Notes: generated by a model from the sequence alone, not told the origin. A DNA stretch of 64,000 nucleotides from Pterois miles (GCA_947000775.1 CAMQGK010000299.1:17116001-17180000); one strand, 5' to 3'. Shown: positions 10,985-23,117, counted from the first letter of the stretch. Translations and numbers: made by a program.

Positions 10985-11940
10985 CTGCTTCGAAAAACAT
11001 GAAACACATTCAAGACTTTTATTTTCACCTTGAATTCAGTCAAACCTTAACACAGAGATATGACACACACATTTTTAATTTCTGTGTAATTTAGCCCCTC
11101 CAGGATATCATTGCCTCAGAATAAATATCCATAAAATCTGCTAAGAAAGCCCTGATAACGACACTTGTTATTAACTACAGAACGTGCCAGAGAAACATCA
11201 CATTAAGTTTTCTTCACTGTCAAAGTAATCCAGTGACATTTGTCTGTACATTAATTGGCGCTTTTCAAACAGGAAGAACTAACAGCTAATTTGGCATACT
11301 TTTAATGATGTAAATGATGTAATGAAACAAAAATAAGATAAAAACAAGCTCAAGTTGTAGCACACAGCTACTTATTGTTTTTCCCCCATAGCCCGAAACT
11401 TAGAAAATAATGTCCCTGAAATCAATCAAGACAATGTATGAAGTTACAAACATACATTCTGACCCACAGTTATTTTAAAACAAGGCTATCATTGTTCTTT
11501 CTGTTGTTTTATGAATGACTGACTGTGTCACTACTGTGTTTAAAGTGTCTTCTGTGTCAGGTAGGAATGGTTTAGATCCCAGATCTCTTCCAGTCTCAGT
11601 AAACCTAATTAAATAACATGAATTAAACACAAAAAAACACATAATACAGTTTACATAACATTTAGAGCTTCCTATTAACATTTTTATACTTTTACTTTAC
11701 TTTTTAAACTTATTACTTGCTACCATTAATTATCTAATAAAACAAAACAAAAATCATTACAAAACATTATTATAAAGCTTCCTGACTGGAGGGATATAGC
11801 GTAGGACGGTGCAGCAGAGGGAGAAATGGTGAGAGGTCGACAGTGAAGGAATCTTACTGGATTATTTTGATAAAGATGGTGAAAGAAACAGAGAAAATTA
11901 TTTTGAGTTGGTATGAGGGTGATACTGAACCTCTAATGGA

Positions 11941-11946
<6 letters not shown>

Positions 11947-12038
<92 letters not shown>
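11947..12038 (+). repeat. (GT)46 microsatellite
   Basis: An essentially pure GT run of about 92 bp. Confidence 0.96.
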
Positions 12039-12039
<1 letters not shown>

Positions 12040-12159
12040 CTGTAGCCGCTAAGCAGCAGCTGTTCACATGTCGTCATTCCTGGTAACTCCACATATACGC
12101 CCCCCTTCATTCCTGAATCTGAACTGCTGCATGTGCTCATGGAGTTAATAATGATAATA

Positions 12160-12290
12160 ATGATAATAATTATAATGATCTTTATTTGTATAGCACCATA
12201 GTTACAAAGTGCTTGCGCAGATAAAATATGATACAGCCAAAATGAAAACAACAATAAAATAATGAGAATCCTAAAACCTGTAGCCAGTGG
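12160..12290 (-). repeat. dispersed repeat with ctttatttgtatagcac terminus
   Basis: The phrase gatctttatttgtatagcac followed by gttacaaagtgcttg, preceded by AAT-type triplets, is a common dispersed repeat end in fish genomes (recognised from memory). On the minus strand it would be a 3' end. The family is not certain. Confidence 0.5.
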
Positions 12291-13046
12291 TATCAAACAA
12301 CGTTACAGAGACAACACATAAGCCAAATGAGGACAATATCGAGTGTAGAAAAGGTGAACCAAGCCGCTGCGTCATGGGTCAAAAAAGATGTTTTTTAAAT
12401 AAAAATGTTTTTTTTAAAAGAGATTTAAAATGAGCTAGCTGACCTGAGGTCCTCAGGGAGGCTGTTCCAGAGTTTAAGGGCAGTCTAAGGCCATGCCTCC
12501 CTTAGTTGCCAGCCTAGACCTGGGTACAACCAGTAAATATGCAGCAGTGGTGCACAAAGCAAAGCTTCAACCTCTGCTTCCCATGTGCACTTAAACCTGC
12601 ATTAACTGTTTTTTTTTTTTTTTGGCAGCAGGCACAAGCTGTAAACACAACATTGACGTATTATCACCCCACAAAGTTGATATAAAACTATCTTGTTAGC
12701 AAACAGATGCCTGTTTACACGTCACACAGCATTCATGTGGAATTGTGTCCAATGTTAACTCTCCTTTTAGCTCTGCTTTTGGTCTGCTCTTCTCCAGTCC
12801 CGAGGAAATATCTGCCTCTTTAGTCGCTAAATGCTCCACTTTGTTCATCTTTCATGTTCAGCTTTGGGCCGGTAGCGGTCAGCAGGTTTGACAGAGCTTT
12901 TTCACTGAAAACAGCTGCCTGCTGCATCTGGAAACAACGCTGATGAGAGCAGTAAAACTGAACCAAAACAGTAAAAGCTGTTTCACACCATGCACAGATT
13001 TTCAATTGTATTCGGACAGACTTTAATTTCCACCTGCTGAATTATA

Positions 13047-13420
13047 CACCGATCAGTCATGACATTATGGCCACTGACAGGTGAAGTCATTGATTATCTC
13101 GTTACAATGGCACCTGGCAGTCGGGGGGATGTATCAGGCAGCAAGTGAACAGTTTGTCCTTGAAGTTGACGTGTTGGAAGCAGAAAAAATAGTAAGGATG
13201 TGAGTGACTTTGACAAGGACCAAACTGTGATGGCTGACTGGGTCAGAGACCAGAACTGCAGCTCTGGTGGGATGTTCCCAGTCTGGTGGTCAGGACCTAC
13301 CAGAAGTGGTCCAAGGAAGGAAAACAAGTGAACCGGTGAAGGCCCATGATGTCCAATCCAATAGAAGAGCTAGTTGCTCAAATTGCTAAAAAAAAAAAAA
13401 AGTTAATGCTGGTTCTGACA
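13047..13420 (+). mobile_element. Tc1-like element, truncated, with broken transposase start
   Basis: The left terminus reads caccgatcagtcatgacatt followed by atggccactgacaggtgaag, a Tc1-like inverted repeat known in fish. It is followed by remnants of the transposase N-terminal helix-turn-helix region (gtgactttgacaaggacc, gaagtggtccaaggaagg, caagtgaaccggtgaaggcc, attgctaaaaaa, gttaatgctggttctgac). Deletions and stops break the frame and the right half is missing. Confidence 0.85.
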
Positions 13421-13910
13421 AATATTTAGACTATTTCACATTACAGTTCCTGCTTTACTCGGGTCAGATGTTAGCTGACGTTACTTTTGTCAGTTAACTA
13501 ACAGAAAGTAACACAGCAGTTATATCTGGCAGTTATTGGGGCTAAATATTTAGTAAAAACTCATCTCTAGATAAGAATTAGTTTGTTCACTTTGTCAACA
13601 CTTTGTGTACATTATAACTAGTCTGAACTTATGAAGAGTGAGAGGAGGAACTAGCAGGAGACGCATCCTTATAAAATATAATTACTTCTCCTGATGGATA
13701 TTTTTACTGTGTGGTATTACATCACTGTCACATAATTTAGATAGAAACGTCTATGTGGGAAACAGTCGTGCACACGACGACGAGACGAGACTATTTCCTT
13801 TCACTAAATCAGTTCAGTCAACCTCTGTGGCTAGCGCCGCCATTCATCTCCTTTACTGCTGCTTGAGCAATGTGACTTTGGAAAGGAGCTGATAAAGCAA
13901 ACGACAGTAG

Positions 13911-13917
13911 GTGTGTG

Positions 13918-13970
<53 letters not shown>
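13911..13970 (+). repeat. (GT)n microsatellite beside ank3 exon 3 donor
   Basis: A GT run ending 20 bp from the exon boundary at 13991. The donor itself is GTGTGTGTG, continuing the dinucleotide pattern. Confidence 0.95.
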
Positions 13971-13971
<1 letters not shown>

Positions 13972-13990
13972 TCCTGGGTGGCACACACAC

Positions 13991-14089
13991 CTTAGTTGCT
14001 GCGTCCACGTTGGCGCCCTTCTTGATGAGCTCAGCCACCACCTCCACATGGCCCTCCTTTGAGGCCAGATGGAGAGCATTCAGACCGTT
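13991..14089 (-). CDS. ank3: ankyrin-G exon 3, ankyrin repeat 2, embedded in microsatellites
   Basis: These 33 codons (99 bp, phase 0-0) are exactly one ankyrin-repeat unit: NGLNALHLASKEGHVEVV, then AELIKKGANVDAATK. The NALHLAS motif is the TPLHxAA helix-turn signature. Mammalian ANK3 is almost identical in the first half. The splice signals are odd. Upstream of the acceptor (CCCAG) the transcript is an uninterrupted pyrimidine/G tract derived from (CT)n with no A for about 186 nt. The donor is AAG|GTGTGTGTG, weaker than GTAAGT, and lies just before a (CA)n run. Because the exon is 99 bp and symmetric, skipping it would delete one repeat without a frameshift. Coding identity is secure; the efficiency of inclusion is not known. 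Confidence 0.96.
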
Positions 14090-14091
14090 CT

Positions 14092-14277
<186 letters not shown>

Positions 14278-14280
<3 letters not shown>

Positions 14281-14871
14281 AAATCAAGACATTAAAACTC
14301 TGTTAAAAAAAATACATAAATAAATATAATAATTCAGTTTACATGACTGAAAACAACATAAATCAAGTGCATCAAGTACTGCACTAATTTGCCTCCAGAT
14401 GTTTTCTTCAGATCATGGTAACTACGGTTGGTAAATAGCTGCGGCTATCCAGTAACAGTCGCCATAATAAGAGATTTTTCACTGAGCTGAATTTTGTCAT
14501 CTTGAGGCGTTGAGGGCGCTCCTGTAAAAACCTGCAGCGCTCAGTAACACTTCAGTCTCATTGAAAACACGGCTCTCTGATCGAGGTCTAACTGGTAAGT
14601 GTCCTGCCTAAACAGCCAGAATATGAACCGATACTCCACACTCAGCTGAGTTTGCTTCAACGAGGGCGACAGTGTGATGGCAACAGAATATATTGGGGAG
14701 CAAAACAACGAGAGGTTTTTATGGATATTTTTCTAAATTGATTTTGGGTGGATTATCACTTTAAGATCTCTACAAACTCAACTGGCTGCATCGTTGTAAC
14801 AGTAAAAACCAAAAAACAGATGGCGCTCTTGTTTTCTGAGGATTGCATGTTGTTATTTGTATGCATCTCAC
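14278..14871 (-). other. ank3: remaining part of ank3 intron 2
   Basis: About 590 bp between the (GA)n tract and exon 2. It holds the candidate distant branch point region TTGAT / TTAAT (14278-14288) and otherwise AT-rich sequence with nothing recognisable. Confidence 0.7.
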
Positions 14872-14973
14872 CTGGTTGCAAATATTGATGTCGACTCCAT
14901 TCTTCAGGTAGTCCAAAGCTTTCTCTAGGTTCCCGGCCCGAGCTGATCGCAGGTAACAGGCATTTATATCCGT
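14872..14973 (-). CDS. ank3: ankyrin-G exon 2, first ankyrin repeat
   Basis: This exon encodes 34 codons in phase 0. They begin TDINACYLRSARAG, continue NLEKALDYLKNG and end VDINICNQ. This is the first repeat of the membrane-binding domain; human ANK3 has DANASYLRAARAGHLEKALDYIKNGVDINICNQ-type wording here. The acceptor is a good pyrimidine tract ending CTGCTGCAG, and the donor is CAG|GTGAG. All isoforms starting at 1a or 1b share this exon. The ankyrin repeats form the solenoid that binds ion channels and cell adhesion proteins such as neurofascin and voltage-gated Na+ channels (family knowledge). The C in NACY and S in LRSA differ from the mammalian wording but sit at variable positions. 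The downstream intron is only 782 bp. Confidence 0.96.
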
Positions 14974-15768
14974 CTGCAGCAGGACAGAGACAGAAAGAAC
15001 AGGTTCACTTCAGAAAGGTGGCTGCAGGAAAATAAACAAACAATTATAAATGTCAATAAAGAGTCCAAAACAGAAAACCTGTGCAAAGAAAAAACATGAA
15101 TTATTTGCAATTACATATGTTTAATAACTCAGAGCTTATTCTAGGCTATTTGTTATTCTAGACAGGTATTAGTCAGAAGCCGTTACGTGTCGTAGTGTCC
15201 CTGTGAATCCCTGCAATGAGAGATAAGTTGAATAAATCCTTCAAGGCTTGTATGTTATTAGCTGAGAAAAGTGGGGTAAATTTGATACGGAAAGCCCTTT
15301 GAGAAGCTGAATAAGAGCCAACATAAATATGAAACGGTGGGTTTCAGGGTGAAGGGAAGTGAGAACGTGCCTGCTGGGTCAAACATCACAAGCCAAGAAC
15401 AACCAAATCCCACAAACAAGGGATTTACTATATCGGCTTGATAAGAAGGTTTGCCAACGTTTTTTTTACATCAAGTAGATAAAATGAATGCATCTGAATA
15501 TTTAGAGGACGATATGTGGAGTCAGAGATTTAAAGACAAACACACAGGAAGGCAGATAGTCGGGTGAGTCTCTGATTTCATGATTGCAGTGCAGAGCTAC
15601 AGTCGTCCACACCCATAACACAGGATGAGCACTCTCCAGTCACCCTTTGCTCGTGTGCCTCTTAACCTACAACGCTCTCTATAAAACATTCAAACACAAA
15701 AAATGCTCGTAGTTTTGAAGTGTTAAAATGGTGCAAACGCAAGTGATTTCTTCGAGGAACAGTTAGGG

Positions 15769-15800
15769 ATGGACCGATACTGATACTGGATCAGACATGG
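15769..15800 (+). mobile_element. hAT-type terminus fragment
   Basis: tagggatggaccgatactga resembles the tagggatgcaccg terminus at 188 and the terminus at 22313. No matching right end is seen. Confidence 0.45.
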
Positions 15801-16489
15801 GGTTGATACTGACTGGAATAGCTGCCTAACTTTATGCTCCAATCTACCCACTGCTGCTTTAACTATAATCCCATACATGAACTGCAGTTCATCTATGATC
15901 AGGTATTTGAACTGATCCAGGCTTTAATGATATTTCATTGGATTAATTCAGACTAACACAGGCTTTGTCTGTAATTTAAAGTTTTGCATTACAGACGGCG
16001 TCCGTCACCATGTTCACTGCACCGTGATCCTTGTTGTTGTAGACAGATTGTTGGCTAAAGCTGACAGCTGAGCTCATTTCCCACCCAGTGAATGGATCTT
16101 ATCTCCGTTCACCATCGCACACATAAAACACAGGGAGTGTTTCTGGTGTCAGCATCCACTCTGTGGGGCAGTGACTTCAGGGGGCTTAAAGGACGCCATG
16201 ACATCAGACACACACGACTTCAATGACTGCTACTATTTCACAAAACTCTAAAATACAGTCAGTTATTACGACTATTATTATTACTGTATTATAAATGTTT
16301 GAGTCATGTTACTTCATTAATGACATATCACTACATCCTTATTTCTTGTCTGACCTCGCTGAACTTTGACAAGTTGCACCATTAAACTGCAAACTAATCA
16401 GAAACCACCTCACCAACACTGACGTAGTATATTACATTACATGAAAATATTTCAACAAAAAATGATAATCAGACAATCACTAAAGTCGC

Positions 16490-17056
16490 ACTGGGCAGAC
16501 ACACAGCTGACACCTGCTAAACTAAACGATGTGGTGGCAACTTTTACTGGGAAAGTAGCTGCATGTCCATGACACTACACACAGCACCGTGGCCGCTACA
16601 GTAACTCTCCTGACGGTGAAGTGGGGACAAGGGAACGCAGCACCGTGGCTGCTACAGTAACTCTCCTGACGGTGAACTGGAGACAGTGAACGCAGCACCG
16701 TGGCTGCTACAGTAACTCTCCTGACGGTGAACTGGAGACAGTGAACGCAGCACCGTGGCTGCTACAGTAACTCTCCTGACGGTGAACTGGGGACAGTGAA
16801 CGCAGCACCGTGGCTGCTACAGTAACTCTCCTGACGGTGAACTGGAGACAGTGAACGCAGCACCGTGGCTGCTACAGTAACTCTCCTGACGGTGAACTGG
16901 AGACAGTGAGCACAGCACCGTGGCTGCTACAGTAACTCTCCTGACGGTGAACTGGAGACAGTGAACGCAGCAGTAACTCTGCTGACTGACGCACTAATCT
17001 TGTCAGTTAATAATCGGTTAACAAGGGTTTGGTTACTGGTTAAATTAGCATCCTAG
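16490..17056 (-). mobile_element. satellite-bearing hAT-like element, second copy
   Basis: The left part (16530-16580: gctaaactaaac, gtggtggcaacttttactgg, gaaagtagctgcatgtc) matches 6080-6150. The array follows, and the right end ggttactggttaaattagca, then tccta, is the complement of the left end of the element at 49766. The other end is missing or unrecognised, so this is probably a truncated copy. Confidence 0.72.
16575..16985 (+). repeat. 55-bp minisatellite array, about seven copies
   Basis: The accgtgg landmark is at 16586, 16642, 16697, 16752, 16807, 16862 and 16917, with one 56-bp step and otherwise 55. All units share ctgacggtgaa, so this array is more uniform than the one at 6.1 kb. 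Confidence 0.93.
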
Positions 17057-18883
17057 TCAGGCTTAACAACTAGCAACAAGCAACCCAAGTGAAGGAAAAA
17101 CGAAAAGTCTAATGAAAAGTTTCTTATCAAAAACAAACCCTTTGCTGGATTCTGCTGTAGACCCTGATGTGTTGTGAGGTTTTTTAAACCCTGAGAGCGG
17201 TTGTAAGGCTCAATGCCAAATCTGTTAAGTTAAATGTGCCACCAGGCTTGGCTGCTCATAACTCGGAGCATTATCAGGATTCCAGTTCAAAGCATCACGC
17301 TCTCAGAAAGGACTCCGGCCAAAGAGCACCAAAGTCCAGCTCAGTTTTTAATTTGACACCAAAAACTGCAACAACAAGGCGTCACATTTCATTTTACATG
17401 ACAGACAACCAGGCTGAAGAGAGATCTGACAATATCTGTTTCATCACCGTTGTAGTTGTTATTTGTTCATGAATAAATCCAAAATACTTTAAATGTTTTC
17501 CTTTTAGAGCACAACTTGACTTTCCTATGCAGGACACACACTAAACCAGAATCAAGCTAATTTTGGACCTGATTTCCCTTTCTGACGATCGTTAGCAGAG
17601 CCCTGATTTGTTGATGGTTCTAAAGATTATATCTCTCCTGATGTTCCTGTGGTGTGAGGTATGTTAAGATAAAGTAAAGTCCATCCTGGCCGCTAGGATT
17701 TGAAATCGTAACTATTAAACATGTTCAGTATTTACGATGGGATGTCCTGTTGTGTGTGGGGAACCCGAGGACAGCTGATGACACAGTCATGTGGGAAACA
17801 AGATAGCCAACTAAGAACCAAGCTGACTGAAGAAAGGACAGCTACCATCGTCATGGTGACCGTGGCTAATGCATGAGCTAATGCTAAACGTGAGGCATAA
17901 AGTTGTAGTAAGATGGAGCTGAGAAATGGACGTCCAACTTGTTGATTTGTGGCAACACGAGTGTTTAATGTGTCTCCATGACTTCATCCATTTTCAGTAC
18001 AAAAGCGAACATCTCTAATTCCTCCTGCCCGTTGTCCGCCATGTTTGTTCACACTTTGTTCAGCTGTTTTAATTTACAGATAACTCTCCTAAAAAAAGGT
18101 GCAATACTCAAACATACTGCAGTAAAAGACGGGTTTCTTTCTAGGAAATATAGAAATACAACATTATTTATTGAGTTTAAAGGTTCATTGTTGACACTGA
18201 AAACTGTTGGACAAAAGTTGATGCAAACTATTGGATTCTTTAACTACATCCAGACACAGCAGCACCAGTTTATTTACAAGCCTGTATGTGGGATTACATT
18301 ATTTTTGGGGTCCTCAGCTGAAAAACACTGCTTTGTATTGCTGTATTGTCTTAAAAAGGGGAAACAAAAGAAAAGAAAACGTGATATGAGCAGATGAAGA
18401 GAGAAAAGAAAGCTTGAAGCTTGGCTGTAGTAGTGTAGAGCAACAACACACAGTACAGTTCATGCATGTACATGTGCACACAGGAATGTCACAGATAACA
18501 GCCTGTAAAAGCCATTCGGCTCCAGAAATAGAATCAATAGAAGTGACTCCTGCCATCAGCCCTTCCACTGGTTTTATTATCGTCATGCCTCTCAGGCTGC
18601 TCTGGTACGGAGCCACAGTGGCCGGCGTGTCACTACGTTGTTCATCACAATACTATTACTGTATGTCAATATTAGAGCTGAGGCTATTAAAATCATTCAC
18701 TGGCAGCAATAAATGATAAGCGATCAATCCTTTAGGTCCAGTAAAAAGACAAAAAAACGTTCAGTGATGCTGAATATCTTCTGCTTTCAGACAGTTAGGT
18801 TTGGCTTGTCACTAATTTCTGATCAAACAATTAAATGATTAATCAAGAAAATAATCTTAAGATCAAGTGATAATGAACAGAGC

Positions 18884-19207
18884 TGCAATGATAAATTGAT
18901 GAGTTAACTATCAAATTAATCTGCGACTATTTTGATGATCAATTAATCAGTCAGTAATTTTTTATGAAAAATTTAAAAATGAAATATGAATATTTTCTAG
19001 TTTCTTTCCTCTATGACAGTAAGCTGAATATCTTTAATCTGCGGACAAAACAAGACATTTGAGGACGTCATCTTGAGCTTTTAGGAAACAGTGATTGGCA
19101 TTTTTCACCATTTTACAGAAAAAAAAATAATCAAACCAAAAAACTAATCAATTAATTGAGAAAATAATCAACAGAGCAATCGGCAATGAAAATAATCGTC
19201 ACTTGCC
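18884..19207. mobile_element. AT-rich MITE (gagctgcaa...aaaataatcg type)
   Basis: It starts gagctgcaatgataaattg, contains agacatttgaggacgtcatc, and ends aattgagaaaataatcaaca followed by gaaaataatcg. This is a widespread fish repeat whose ends read agggctgcaactaacgatta in better copies (from memory). It is non-coding. Confidence 0.6.
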
Positions 19208-19724
19208 CGACTAAATATAAGCAAACACAAGCACATTAAGCTCCTGTTAAATGAAAACCAGGCAAAGCTAAAGCGTTTCAAGTTGTTGTCACAATACCTA
19301 AAAGAAGATAAACTTTCGTCTGACAGGAGATAAAACAGCCAGACGTGCAGGTGAGCGTGCATCTGCATTACTTATCTAGATTTAATAGGACAATCTATAG
19401 AAACCAGGCCTGACCTAAAGTAACCTTCAGATAACTTGAATGCATCATGAACGGCTCAGATTTGTCTTCTGAAAGTGTTCATCCAAAACATACATCAGTA
19501 CCTTCTTCAGATAAACTCACAGACTTGAGTCTTAATTTAACTAAAGCAGTTTCGTCTTTTACTTTTCCAAAGCAACAAACAGGAAAAGTCAACACGTCAT
19601 TGATCATATAATTAATATAAAATCAAGGAGCTGCTGTGTTGAAAGCTGATGGAAGTGATTTCTGGGCACAGTGACAGTAATTAGCATTTCCTCAAAGACG
19701 GTCAGCATAATAAAAGTGCAGGTA

Positions 19725-19856
19725 AATCAACTCTATTGATGTGTTAAAACTCAACTGATCAATATTTTTCACCATGTTCTGATATTTTATAGCCCAAACA
19801 ACTAATGGATTTATCAAGAAAATGATGAAAATAATCATTAGTTTCAGCCCTAGATC
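19725..19856. mobile_element. fragment of the same AT-rich MITE family
   Basis: tttatcaagaaaatgatgaa followed by aataatcattagtttcagcc is a right end of the family seen at 18884-19207. Confidence 0.5.
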
Positions 19857-21357
19857 TAAACATTGATAACTAGTTCAGACTCTAATTTTCTAAAGACTAA
19901 ATACTTCAGCTTTTATAGAGCATTTTGCTAAAGAATTAAAATGAAATTCTTTGACATACAACTCGGCATTAATTTATACAGTGCTTGAGAGTTTCCTCTC
20001 CGAGGATCAGTAATGTCTCATTGATTTATTGATAACAATATCAGAATTTAATTGTTTTTGTTATATTTTGTGTTATTAATCTGAATCTGGAAAGTAGCTA
20101 TAAATACAATATTTGTAGTATAAAGTAGCAGAAAAGTAAAAGTATAAATACCTCCACATTGTACAGTATTTGTGTAAATGTACTGATTGTGACATGATGC
20201 TCACATCCAACTGAATGGCTGTAATGGTGAAATCAAGCCACATTTTGCAATGAAAATATCAGTTAGTTGCAGCTCTTGCTCACATTATGACTTGATAAAA
20301 AGTACCAAGCAGACTTGTTATCTGAAAATATGTGGGTATGGTTTGAAACATCAACAAAAGACAAAAACAAAATCCAACGTTTGAGGGTTTTAGCAGCAAC
20401 ATCTTGGACATTTTGTAAAAATGTTACGAGCGATCAGTTCATTCCTTCATCTTCACCTCTGCATAACGGGTTATTATTTTCTCTCCTGTAATGTGTTTGT
20501 GTATCTGTGAAAAAGATGTTTCAAAAACGCGGTCATACTTGGAATCTAATGGACAAGCACTCTGGCTCATTATCATTTAAATGGATTTTCTGGTGCCAAA
20601 ATGAACAGTAAAATATGACCCCAGCTAATAGATTTGATGGGGTTGTAGCAGCAGAGTGGACTCGTGTCATTCCAGTGTAACTTTATTTATCCATGAGAGA
20701 TATGTAAAGAATGCCACGGTCGCTCTTTTTCCGGCACACGCTCATACAGTTACACACATTCCAACATGGGAGCTGCCCGTCCAGCCGCCGACGGCTCTGA
20801 GGGACCACACAGTGTTAGTCAGCCATACCACCAGCTAGCTTTTCTCCACATTCAACAGAAACACCTATTTACTGAAAGACGTGTATGTTGTAGCACTGTA
20901 ACACGTTAGATTTAAGTCCTCCTACTTGCAGCTCAGACTAATATGTGAGCTGACAACCATTAAAACGCTGCAGTAAACCAATGATGAGCTAGCATAAACT
21001 GCATACTGTATATCACATATCATCAGGTTCAGGGAGACTTTCCTGGTCACAGGAGCTCATGGAGGGCTGACTTTCTACCTCACTAAGAGAAAATCTACGA
21101 ATTAAAAACCTCAATCTCTCCCTTCTTCTTTTAATTTTTGCTCTTCAGCCCTCCCTTTTTGCTCTTTTACTCCACACACAGAGCATGCACCGGCATCCAA
21201 GGTCAGGTGCTTCCATTCACATCACTCTGCAACATGAAGCTGTGTCCTCACTCAGCTCTGGACGTACAGGCTCGTATGTACACAATCAGCAGAGATTTAG
21301 AAAATGTACAATCACAGTGAAGCAGTTGGGAATGCAAACAGACACACAGGCCGGCAT

Positions 21358-21359
<2 letters not shown>

Positions 21360-21440
<81 letters not shown>
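21360..21440 (+). repeat. (CA)n microsatellite
   Basis: A pure CA run of about 80 bp, 260 bp downstream of exon 1b in the transcript direction. Confidence 0.96.
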
Positions 21441-21445
<5 letters not shown>

Positions 21446-21696
21446 CCACGCACACTGCAGCAGCAGCAGAGTGGTGCAGCAGAGTTGCCACCGCGACCCG
21501 TCCCATCAACCTATAACATCCCACCTCGTCCGACTGCTAACCACCACATCACTTAAGCCTTCTGGCTGTACAGCAAATTCCTCAAATCTTGTTAGCAGTA
21601 ATGCAACGTAGCAGAAGAGAAAGAGAGAGAGAGGAGTCTGTTTGCAGTCAGAGAGCTCGATGACTTTACAGTAAAGTACAGACAGGAGAGACTTAC

Positions 21697-21732
21697 TTCT
21701 GCCAAATAGTCTGCTGCCTCCTCCACTGCCAT
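21697..21732 (-). CDS. ank3: probable alternative first coding exon of ankyrin-G (exon 1b)
   Basis: The minus strand from 21732 reads MAVEEAADYLAE and then GTAAGT, a near-perfect donor, in phase 0. Joined to exon 2 it gives MAVEEAADYLAE-TDINACYLRSARAG, a smooth entry to the first ankyrin repeat. The ATG context is strong (A at -3, G at +4), and an in-frame TGA lies 14 codons upstream (21772-21774). Ankyrin genes are known to use several alternative short first exons spliced to the first repeat, so the position (6.7 kb before exon 2) and phase fit. The leader contains CTTTCAG and CTGCAG just upstream of the ATG, so the exon could also be entered by splicing from an undetected non-coding exon. 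It encodes a short acidic peptide in place of the basic 1a tail. It is too short for homology to prove; transcript evidence would settle it. Confidence 0.72.
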
Positions 21733-22080
21733 GTTTCTCAGCCTGCAGCTGAAAGAGTGAAACCTGAGCACTCAATTACTGTTGCAGCTAGCCCTATAGC
21801 CTGGAAGCTAGGGAGAGAGGGATGGGGGCAAGAGAGGAGAGGGGAGGAGAGGGGGAGGAGAGGGGGAGGGATGGTCTATGAGAGAGAGAGTGAAAGAGTG
21901 TGAGTGAAAGAAAGAGAGAGAGAGAGAGAGATAGGGGCATTATGTCACAGCTAAAAATACCTGGCTTGCAGTGAGAAAGTCCAGAGCATGGAGGGGAGGA
22001 GGGAGGAGGGGAGGAGGGGAGGAGGGGAGGTGGGAGGAGGGGAGGAGGGAGGAGGGGAGGAGGGAGGAGGGTGAGACAGA
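21733..22080 (-). promoter_or_regulatory. ank3: purine-rich leader or promoter candidate for ank3 exon 1b
   Basis: This lies immediately upstream of the 1b ATG. It includes two G-rich tracts on the plus (template) strand, 21841-21870 and 21991-22072, with four or more runs of at least three G separated by 1-7 bases, which is the usual G-quadruplex pattern. There is also a GA run at 21916-21931. No TATA box is evident. Whether transcription starts here is inference from the position of exon 1b. Confidence 0.45.
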
Positions 22081-22312
22081 GGAGTTTCCGGCGTTAATCT
22101 CAACTCTCGCTGGAACAACACGGGATCAGAGGACAATGAGCGTTTGCAAACCGCTTGTTAAAAGCAGAATATTAGAGAAAAACTTCCTCCCTGTGACGTT
22201 TACTTCACTTCATCTAAGAGGGAAATATTGGACTTTTTACTCCACTACATTTATCTGACAGCTATAGTTATTTTTCAGATTGATTTTATCTCATAAACAT
22301 CTGATTAAGGGA

Positions 22313-22605
22313 TGCACCAAGCCTACTTTTTCAGGCCCGATAGCGATTCCTGGGCTTTGGGTATCGGCCGATACAGAATACCGATCCGATACCAGTGTTT
22401 AATTAAAAAGCTGCCTCACCCTGTGGACGTGACTAAAATCATTCTTTTATGTATAATAAAACATCAGGCTGGACTTAAACTTTTCTTTAATGCAGCAACA
22501 AATTGGTCAAAACTTATTCAAATTACAGTATATAATGTATATAGTGTATAAACATAGAATTGAATAGATCAGCCCCGCTGGCACCGATATCTGATCCAGT
22601 ATCGC
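22313..22605 (+). mobile_element. hAT-type MITE, family B
   Basis: It starts agggatgcaccaagcctact and continues gcgattcctgggctttgggt, tcggccgatacagaatacc and ccgatccgatacc. The interior (gcagcaacaaattggtcaaa) matches 37440-37470. The right end has caccgatatctgatccag. A non-coding member of the tagggatgcac-terminus group. Confidence 0.65.
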
Positions 22606-23117
22606 AACTCAACATTACCCTCTCAGAGGTTGTAGCTCAGGTGGGCTCAGTTTTCAAGCTGTATAAATGGTACATGGATTTTCATTTACCAGCCACAGCC
22701 ACAATAATGTACTGGTATCATATGAAACTAGAAAACTAATGAATCCATTGGTACCAACCATGTCATACTAGCTTGTGAGGAAGAATGTTAAATGATGCTA
22801 CGATGTTATGCTAAATTTTGGCGAGGAAAAACTAGACTGACCTCTGACCTCAAGACACGTGAATGAAAGTGGCATTGACCCTTGTGGATCCAATGAGCTC
22901 AACTGTATTCATGTGTGCTGATAATAGTCCCCATAGGAGCCATTTCATTGTAGTGAGTCCATTTTCTTAAACTTGACCTCACTGTATAAAATGACCTGTG
23001 GTGACCTCTAGGATAATCACAGACCTGGAGCATTCAGAGGATGGATGGCTTTCCTAGCTACATTGACACTAAGGGGTTTTTGACACCAAATCACAGCATG
23101 GCTTTTTCTGCGGTGTT

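Larger units (their letters stand above)
10985..13990 (-). other. ank3: ank3 intron 3
   Basis: The 3.0-kb intron contains a long (GT)n run (11947-12038), a dispersed repeat (12160-12290), a Tc1-like fragment (13047-13420) and a (GT)n run at 13911-13970 beside the exon 3 donor. The stretches 10985-11940, 12300-13040 and 13430-13900 show no recognisable feature. Confidence 0.8.
14974..21696 (-). other. ank3: ank3 intron between exon 1b and exon 2
   Basis: This 6.7-kb sequence is also the 3' part of the long intron from exon 1a. It contains a hAT-type terminus fragment (15769-15800), the second satellite-bearing element (16490-17056), a TA-rich MITE (18884-19207), a related fragment (19725-19856) and a long (CA)n run (21360-21440). 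The stretches 15000-15760, 17060-18880 and 19860-21350 show no recognisable exon or RNA gene. Confidence 0.75.

Noticed and set aside
13047..13420. Functional transposase gene
   Set aside because: Frame broken by deletions and stops, and the catalytic half is absent.
17978..18397. 139-codon open frame on the plus strand
   Set aside because: Low-complexity AT-rich sequence with a composition unlike real exons here and no recognisable domain.
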